18,380 nt of DNA from Candidatus Nanohalarchaeota archaeon (GTDB taxonomy: Archaea > EX4484-52 > B79-G9): positions 1 to 18,380 of the forward strand of contig JAFCBV010000001.1 in the NCBI GenBank assembly GCA_017610545.1. Direction: 5' to 3'. The translations under genes were made by a program, and so were the position numbers. Each line of letters opens with the position of its first letter. Position 1 is the first letter of the stretch. The notes below the pieces were generated by a model that was not told the origin of the DNA, did not search any database, and saw nothing but the letters and a program-made list of their open reading frames with translations. This document shows positions 15,053 to 18,380 of the stretch, piece by piece.

Positions 15053-15080
15053 AAAAAAGAAAGTAGGGCAAAGACGCCCT
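15053..15080 (-). terminator. Hairpin plus T-run terminator of the small-protein module
   Basis: AGGGC / GCCCT with a 6-nt loop (15065-15080) is followed on the minus strand by TACTTTC and six T (15053-15058). The stem starts at the last base of the stop codon of the 28-residue ORF. Confidence 0.55.
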
Positions 15081-15166
15081 TATGATTTTGGTTTATTCTG
15101 TCCGTGTGCTGCCTTTCGGGCAGCCACAACTTCTTCATTTGATATCTTTTTATTTTTCGCCATCAT
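15080..15166 (-). CDS. Small basic 28-residue protein, unknown function
   Basis: Starts with ATG-ATG at 15166/15163, preceded by a strong AAGGAG site, 18 nt after the stop of the 69-residue gene. The peptide starts MMAKNKKISNEEVVAARKAA and ends in GQNKPKS, so it is hydrophilic and lysine-rich with one likely helix. The good ribosome site, operon spacing and a terminator at its stop codon support real translation. I do not recognise a family. A partner role for the upstream winged-helix-like protein is a guess. Confidence 0.55.
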   Translation of the reverse strand: MMAKNKKISNEEVVAARKAAHGQNKPKS

Positions 15167-15183
15167 TATTCTCCTTAAGAACT

Positions 15184-15393
15184 TCAAGAAAGAAGACCTT
15201 GTGTTCTAAGGTTTGTCTCCAACGTATTTTTTGAATCTGCGTCCAAACCCAATTTATTCAAAACCTCGGTCGTTATGCCTTTGTTTGATCGATGGGCGTT
15301 ATACAAAAAGCCCATGATAGGAGCAATCTCGCCCCTATGTTCTGTGTTGTTCAGAAAGTTCGTTGCATCTGTTATTGATTTGTTCGAGTTCAT
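15184..15393 (-). CDS. Small helical protein, possible winged helix-turn-helix
   Basis: From ATG 15393, preceded at 8 nt by GGAGG, the product is 69 residues: MNSNKSITDATNFLNN, then IAPIMGFLYNAHRSNKGITTEVLNKLGLD and SKNTLETNLRTQGLLS. The spacing (short helix, SNKGIT turn, second helix, recognition-like helix, GLLS) recalls a minimal winged helix such as in MarR or plasmid-type regulators, but no motif is decisive. Longer starts up to 15453 lack a ribosome site. A TATA-like TTTAAGG near 15454-15460 and a 19-bp palindrome at 15482-15500 lie upstream. The 28-residue gene follows in an apparent operon. Fairly sure it is a gene, unsure of function. Confidence 0.6.
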   Translation of the reverse strand: MNSNKSITDATNFLNNTEHRGEIAPIMGFLYNAHRSNKGITTEVLNKLGLDADSKNTLETNLRTQGLLS

Positions 15394-15481
15394 TACATAT
15401 TCCTCCATACAACCACACAGTTTTAGAACTAAGTGATATCTCATCCCCGTCATACCTTAAAGAAAGAACGACAGAGAGTCT

Positions 15482-15500
15482 TGCTTTGTTTAACAAAGCA
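15482..15500. promoter_or_regulatory. 19-bp palindrome, candidate operator
   Basis: TGCTTTGTTTAACAAAGCA: two perfect 9-bp arms around a single T. It lies about 20 bp upstream of the TATA-like element of the small-protein module and about 105 bp beyond the 3' end of the PadR gene. The geometry suits a dimeric winged-helix repressor; the binder is unknown. Confidence 0.4.
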
Positions 15501-15605
15501 GTAATGTGGTTGTGAACATAAAAACCAACCCAAACAACGTGGGTGGCAATAACTATTGAGTGGTATCTTTAGAAATAAACACTTATTAAGCTTTCGGCAG
15601 TGCGT

Positions 15606-15902
15606 TTAGAGCCCAAGAAGCTTCACAATTTTCGTCTTTAAATCGTCTGCAAATGCAGTACCATCGTGCGTCAAAGAATAAACCTTTCTTTTCCTGTTGC
15701 CGTCGCTCTCTTCATGATATGCCACAAGGCCTTTTTTTTGCATTGTGTCAAGAAGAGGATACACCTGCCCGCAGGAAAGCACCTTTCCTGTTGCCTCGCG
15801 AAAGCTCTTCATAATGTCGTATCCGTGCGCAGGCCCCCGGGAAAGAATGAGCAGGACATACAGCTTTGCAAGGTTTGTGATAAAAGACTCTTCTCTTTTC
15901 AT
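15606..15902 (-). CDS. PadR-family transcriptional regulator
   Basis: 98-residue winged-helix protein: LYVLLILSRGPAHGYDIMKSFREATGKVLSCGQVYPLLDTMQKKGLVAYHEESDGNRKRKVYSLTHDG is the PadR N-terminal domain almost end to end. It has only a short C-terminal helix (FADDLKTKIVKLLGL) for dimerisation, which makes it a PadR subfamily-2-like form. It usually represses a nearby or divergent gene in response to a small ligand. ATG 15902 is 22 bp after TTTATATAT, so its message is probably leaderless. The TATA faces both ways, so a divergent unit starting near 15942-15954 would be its natural target. Confidence 0.92.
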   Translation of the reverse strand: MKREESFITNLAKLYVLLILSRGPAHGYDIMKSFREATGKVLSCGQVYPLLDTMQKKGLVAYHEESDGNRKRKVYSLTHDGTAFADDLKTKIVKLLGL

Positions 15903-15923
15903 AATCTGTTTTTGGAGCGAACA

Positions 15924-15932
15924 TTTATATAT
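15924..15932. promoter_or_regulatory. TATA box for padR, possibly bidirectional
   Basis: TTTATATAT, 22-30 bp from the padR ATG (15902) and 22-30 bp from the rightward ATG at 15954. An imperfect dyad ATAAT-GT-ATTAT follows at 15939-15950 and might be a regulator site. Confidence 0.5.
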
Positions 15933-15953
15933 TCTCTGATAATGTATTATTTA

Positions 15954-16076
15954 ATGAGATATAAACATAAAATTTTTTCGAAAGAGACCCGTTCACACTT
16001 CTTGAAACGTATGACGGGATCACCGTGTAATTTAAGGGTCGCTTCCGTCTTTGAGATCTTATTGGAATATGAATAA
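15954..16076 (+). CDS. Possible 40-residue small ORF divergent from padR
   Basis: ATG 15954 (or in-frame ATG 15942) to TAA 16076. The product starts MRYKHKIFSKETRSHFLKRM, is basic at the start and ends VFEILLEYE. There is no ribosome site, but the start is at leaderless distance from the TATA shared with padR. I see no family motif. It may be chance. The rest of 16077-16240 holds only the hairpin at 16118-16134 and the serS T-runs. Confidence 0.25.
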   Translation: MRYKHKIFSKETRSHFLKRMTGSPCNLRVASVFEILLEYE

Positions 16077-16117
16077 AACTAACTAATCGCTCATACCTGT
16101 CATGATGGCGAGCGGTC

Positions 16118-16134
16118 TTTTTCTAAAAGAAAAA
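16118..16134. other. Perfect AT-rich hairpin
   Basis: TTTTTCT and AGAAAAA pair over 7 bp around a 3-nt AAA loop. It could act as a weak terminator for either strand. It lies 42 bp after the small ORF that faces away from padR. Confidence 0.3.
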
Positions 16135-16188
16135 CGTGTTGTGTAAAGATAAAACAGAAATCTGAGTGGCTTTCCCGAATTGGGGTCT

Positions 16189-16201
16189 AAAAAGCTAAAA
16201 A
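16189..16201 (-). terminator. Tandem T5 runs after serS
   Basis: On the minus strand two T5 runs separated by AGC lie 40-52 nt after the serS stop codon, the usual form of an archaeal oligo-T terminator. Confidence 0.4.
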
Positions 16202-16240
16202 CATGCTGTGACATGGTATGACAACCAGGAAATGCTGTTT

Positions 16241-17539
16241 CTAGCTCTTTCGGATCTCCTTTAACCCACCCATGTACGGCACTAGAGCATCAGGAACCAT
16301 CACATTTCCGTCTTTTTTCTGGTAGTTTTCAAGAATTGCGACAATCGCCCTCGAAATCGCGATTGCTGTGCTGTTAAGTGTGTGCACAAGCCCTGCAGGG
16401 GACGCCCCCTCTTTTTCGCGGTATTTTGCATTAAGCCTTCGCGCCTGGTAATCTGTGCAGTTTGAGCATGAAACAGCTTCCCTGTATTTTCCCTGTCCCG
16501 GGAGCCATACTTCAAGGTCGTATTTTTTTGCAGCGACAACACCAATGTCGCCAGTACAGATATTTACAATACGATACGGAATTTTCAGACCCTGAAAAAT
16601 TTTCTCAGCAATCAAAATCATTTTTTCGTGCTCGTCGTAGCTTTTCACTGGATCTGCGAAGACAAACATTTCAATCTTCTCGAACTGGTGGACGCGGAAA
16701 ATGCCTTTTGTATCCCTGCCATGGCTTCCTGCCTCGGTTCGAAAGCATGACGAATAACCCGCATATTTTTTTGGAAGCTCTGATTTTAGCAAAACCTCGT
16801 CCATATGGATGCCTGCGAGCGCCTGCTCGCTTGTACCGACCAAAAAGAGCCTTTCATTTCCATCATTATTTTCAATCTTATAGATATCTTCCTCACCGGC
16901 AGGCAGAAACCCTGCGCCCTGCATTACGCGCTCGCGAAGTATCATGGGCGGTATGGTGAGTGTAAAGCCCTCTTTTGCAAGGATATCGAGTGCGTATTGC
17001 ACTAGGGCGAACTCAAGGCGTACAGCAGCATCTTTTAAGTAATAGAACCGTGCTCCCGCAACCTTTGCAGCGCGCTCGATATCAAACAGATCGAGCGCCT
17101 CCCCGATGTCAATATGATCTTTTGCCTTAAAGTCAAACTCAGGGATTTTGCCCCATTTCCTTATTTCCTTGTTTTCGTCCTCGTCCTTGCCTGTCGGGAC
17201 GCTTTCATGAAGTATGTTCGGCAGCTTTAGCATGTGTGTGTCGAGTGCATGTCTCACATTATTTGTCTCTTTTTCGGTGCTTTCGATATCAGAGGCTATT
17301 TTTCGCATGTCTTTAATATCTTTCTCAGCGTTCTTTCCATCTTTTTTCAGTTTTGCAACGCTTGCGCCTATATCATTTCTCTTTTTTCTTAGTTCATCAG
17401 TCTTTTTCTGAAGAGTGCGCCATTTTTTGTCTTTTTCAACCACATCATCAAGAATTTTGATGTATTCTGCGTTATTGCGCCTCTTAAGGTTGGTCTTAAC
17501 CTCTTCATAATGCTCTCTTACTCGCTTTATATCAATCAT
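16241..17539 (-). CDS. serS: Seryl-tRNA synthetase
   Basis: Class II synthetase that charges tRNA-Ser (and tRNA-Sec where present). At 432 residues it is the common form, not the rare methanogen-type SerRS. The N-terminal coiled-coil arm that grips the long variable arm is about residues 28-100. TSEQAL (236-241) is the serine-binding loop, motif 2 is around FRTEAGSHGRDTKGIFRVHQFEKIE (266-290), and motif 3 is LNSTAIAISRAIVAILENYQ (388-407) with its invariant Arg at 397. ATG 17539 is about 22 bp from a TATA (17561-17572) shared with the divergent gene, so it is probably leaderless. TTTTTAGCTTTTTAG runs follow its stop. Confidence 0.96.
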   Translation of the reverse strand: MIDIKRVREHYEEVKTNLKRRNNAEYIKILDDVVEKDKKWRTLQKKTDELRKKRNDIGASVAKLKKDGKNAEKDIKDMRKIASDIESTEKETNNVRHALDTHMLKLPNILHESVPTGKDEDENKEIRKWGKIPEFDFKAKDHIDIGEALDLFDIERAAKVAGARFYYLKDAAVRLEFALVQYALDILAKEGFTLTIPPMILRERVMQGAGFLPAGEEDIYKIENNDGNERLFLVGTSEQALAGIHMDEVLLKSELPKKYAGYSSCFRTEAGSHGRDTKGIFRVHQFEKIEMFVFADPVKSYDEHEKMILIAEKIFQGLKIPYRIVNICTGDIGVVAAKKYDLEVWLPGQGKYREAVSCSNCTDYQARRLNAKYREKEGASPAGLVHTLNSTAIAISRAIVAILENYQKKDGNVMVPDALVPYMGGLKEIRKS

Positions 17540-17560
17540 ACAGCCCTATATCTCGCACAG

Positions 17561-17572
17561 AGATTTATATCT
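17561..17572. promoter_or_regulatory. Shared TATA between serS and the winged-helix gene
   Basis: AGATTTATATCT is an imperfect palindrome in the 58-bp gap between divergent ATGs (17539 and 17598), about 22-33 bp from each. Confidence 0.5.
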
Positions 17573-17597
17573 TCTTCTGTAACTGTCGTCGGTACAC

Positions 17598-18380
17598 ATG
17601 CCACACAGCTTTTTTGAGCGATTTTTCCCTGGATTTGTAACAAAGGACGACTTGAAGGAGTCTCAAATAGTTGCATCTGGCGAGATTTCGGTACTTAGAC
17701 AGTCAATTCTTAACGAGCAAAAACATGTTGACAAAAATCTTCACATTTTAGCCACAAAACTAGGCGAAATAGAAGGAAAACTTGATTCTTTTTCTATGGA
17801 AGGCACACCACCTGCACCGAATCGGGATTTTGAGACACTCACGCGCATTACAGTCCAAAACTATGAGGATTTGAAGAAAGAGCGCGAAAAAACAGCCGAA
17901 ATTGAGAAAACGCTTTCAAAGGTCTTATCCTGCATGGATATTGACTCAACTCAACTAAACTCAACTAAACTGACTCAACTAAACTCAGTAAACTCAACTA
18001 AACTCAACCAAAATCAACTAAACTCAACTCTTGTCGAAAACAAAGGTATGACTTCCATGACAAGCCATGATGACTATGACAATTCATTTGAGGGTCGCGG
18101 TAGCTCAATTATGCCAGAATTTGTCGTGAGCACAAAGTTCAAATTGACTCAGGGTCATTATTCCGCCCTTTTCGTATTGTACAACATCCAGGCCGATGCC
18201 CCTGAAAGGGCTGTTTCAATAAGGACGATTGTAAAAGAGATATATGGGCCGAAAGCAGGGCATTCAAAAGAGTCGTTTTTATCAAGAATAATAAGAGAAC
18301 TTGCTAAAAACGAGCTTGTTGTTAAGGGTCCAAGAGGCAGGACAACGCGCGTATATCTGTCTAAAGAAGGAATTGCATTT
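17598..18380 (+). CDS. Winged-helix protein with coiled-coil region and repetitive linker (3' end outside window)
   Basis: Open from ATG 17598 to the window end, 261 codons, no stop seen. Residues 1-66 (MPHSFFERFFPGFVTKDDL...) and 84-113 are charged and helical, probably coiled coil. Residues 116-144 are a low-complexity linker built on a (Q/K)LNST pentapeptide encoded by a 5-bp DNA repeat. Residues about 180-261 form a winged helix: FKLTQGHYSALFVLYNIQ, then SIRTIVKEIYG, SFLSRIIRELAKNELVVKG, and a wing GRTTRVYLSKEG. This suggests a DNA-binding regulator held by a flexible linker to a self-association domain. No ribosome site is visible; the TATA at 17561-17572 implies a leaderless message. 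I do not recognise the family of the N-terminal part. Confidence 0.7.
   Translation, partial: MPHSFFERFFPGFVTKDDLKESQIVASGEISVLRQSILNEQKHVDKNLHILATKLGEIEGKLDSFSMEGTPPAPNRDFETLTRITVQNYEDLKKEREKTAEIEKTLSKVLSCMDIDSTQLNSTKLTQLNSVNSTKLNQNQLNSTLVENKGMTSMTSHDDYDNSFEGRGSSIMPEFVVSTKFKLTQGHYSALFVLYNIQADAPERAVSIRTIVKEIYGPKAGHSKESFLSRIIRELAKNELVVKGPRGRTTRVYLSKEGIAF
17943..18030 (+). repeat. 5-bp microsatellite (AACTN), about 17 units, inside a coding region
   Basis: Alternating AACTC and AACTA units with a few 4-bp or altered units. Because 5 is not a multiple of 3, the repeat is read in all three phases and yields the LNST-type pentapeptide. The frame downstream, which encodes the winged helix, is intact in this sequence. 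Confidence 0.85.

Noticed and set aside
16101..16166. C/D box small RNA (ATGATGG ... CTGA)
   Set aside because: Only one near C box and one D box, no convincing C'/D' pair or closing stem.
17943..18030. CRISPR array
   Set aside because: The repeats are 5-bp tandem units without spacers and lie inside a coding frame.

Overview
This is an archaeal chromosome segment. It encodes archaeosine tRNA modification enzymes, RadA and RadB, an RPA-type single-stranded DNA binding protein, a histone-fold protein, Cdc48, and topoisomerase I with an archaeal layout. TATA-type promoters lie about 25-35 bp upstream of starts, leaders are very short, and GTG/TTG starts occur. Histone, RadB and tgtA point to a euryarchaeal or DPANN-type lineage; I cannot place it more closely.

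Layout. 1-4480: a two-gene leftward operon (a radical SAM protein that looks like a fusion of RaSEA with the ArcS catalytic core, then an M24 metallopeptidase), divergent from tgtA. Together these would cover all tRNA-level steps from preQ0 to archaeosine. Both leftward genes carry an in-frame copy of the same hairpin-bearing repeat; a third copy lies at 14447-14604. 4475-6429: a small membrane-tethered OB-fold protein and a 45-codon ORF ending in Gly-Gly, divergent from an AAA ATPase with a winged-helix tail, then a PRC-barrel protein. 6467-14051: a DNA maintenance block of rpa-radA, cdc48-histone, radB and topA.

14052-16240 is an accessory-looking stretch. It holds a structured purine-rich element with four GAGGTG motifs, repeat copy 3, a degenerate tRNA-like sequence, two hairpin/T-run terminators, a possible decayed PGF-CTERM tail, a two-gene small-protein module and a PadR regulator with a possible divergent 40-codon ORF. 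16241-18380 has serS and a divergent winged-helix protein, cut by the window edge, whose linker is encoded by a 5-bp microsatellite.

The strongest candidates for something undescribed are the RaSEA-ArcS single-chain architecture and the frame-preserving insertion of an IS200/IS605-like hairpin repeat into two adjacent genes. All function calls come from reading motifs by eye; no database search was run.
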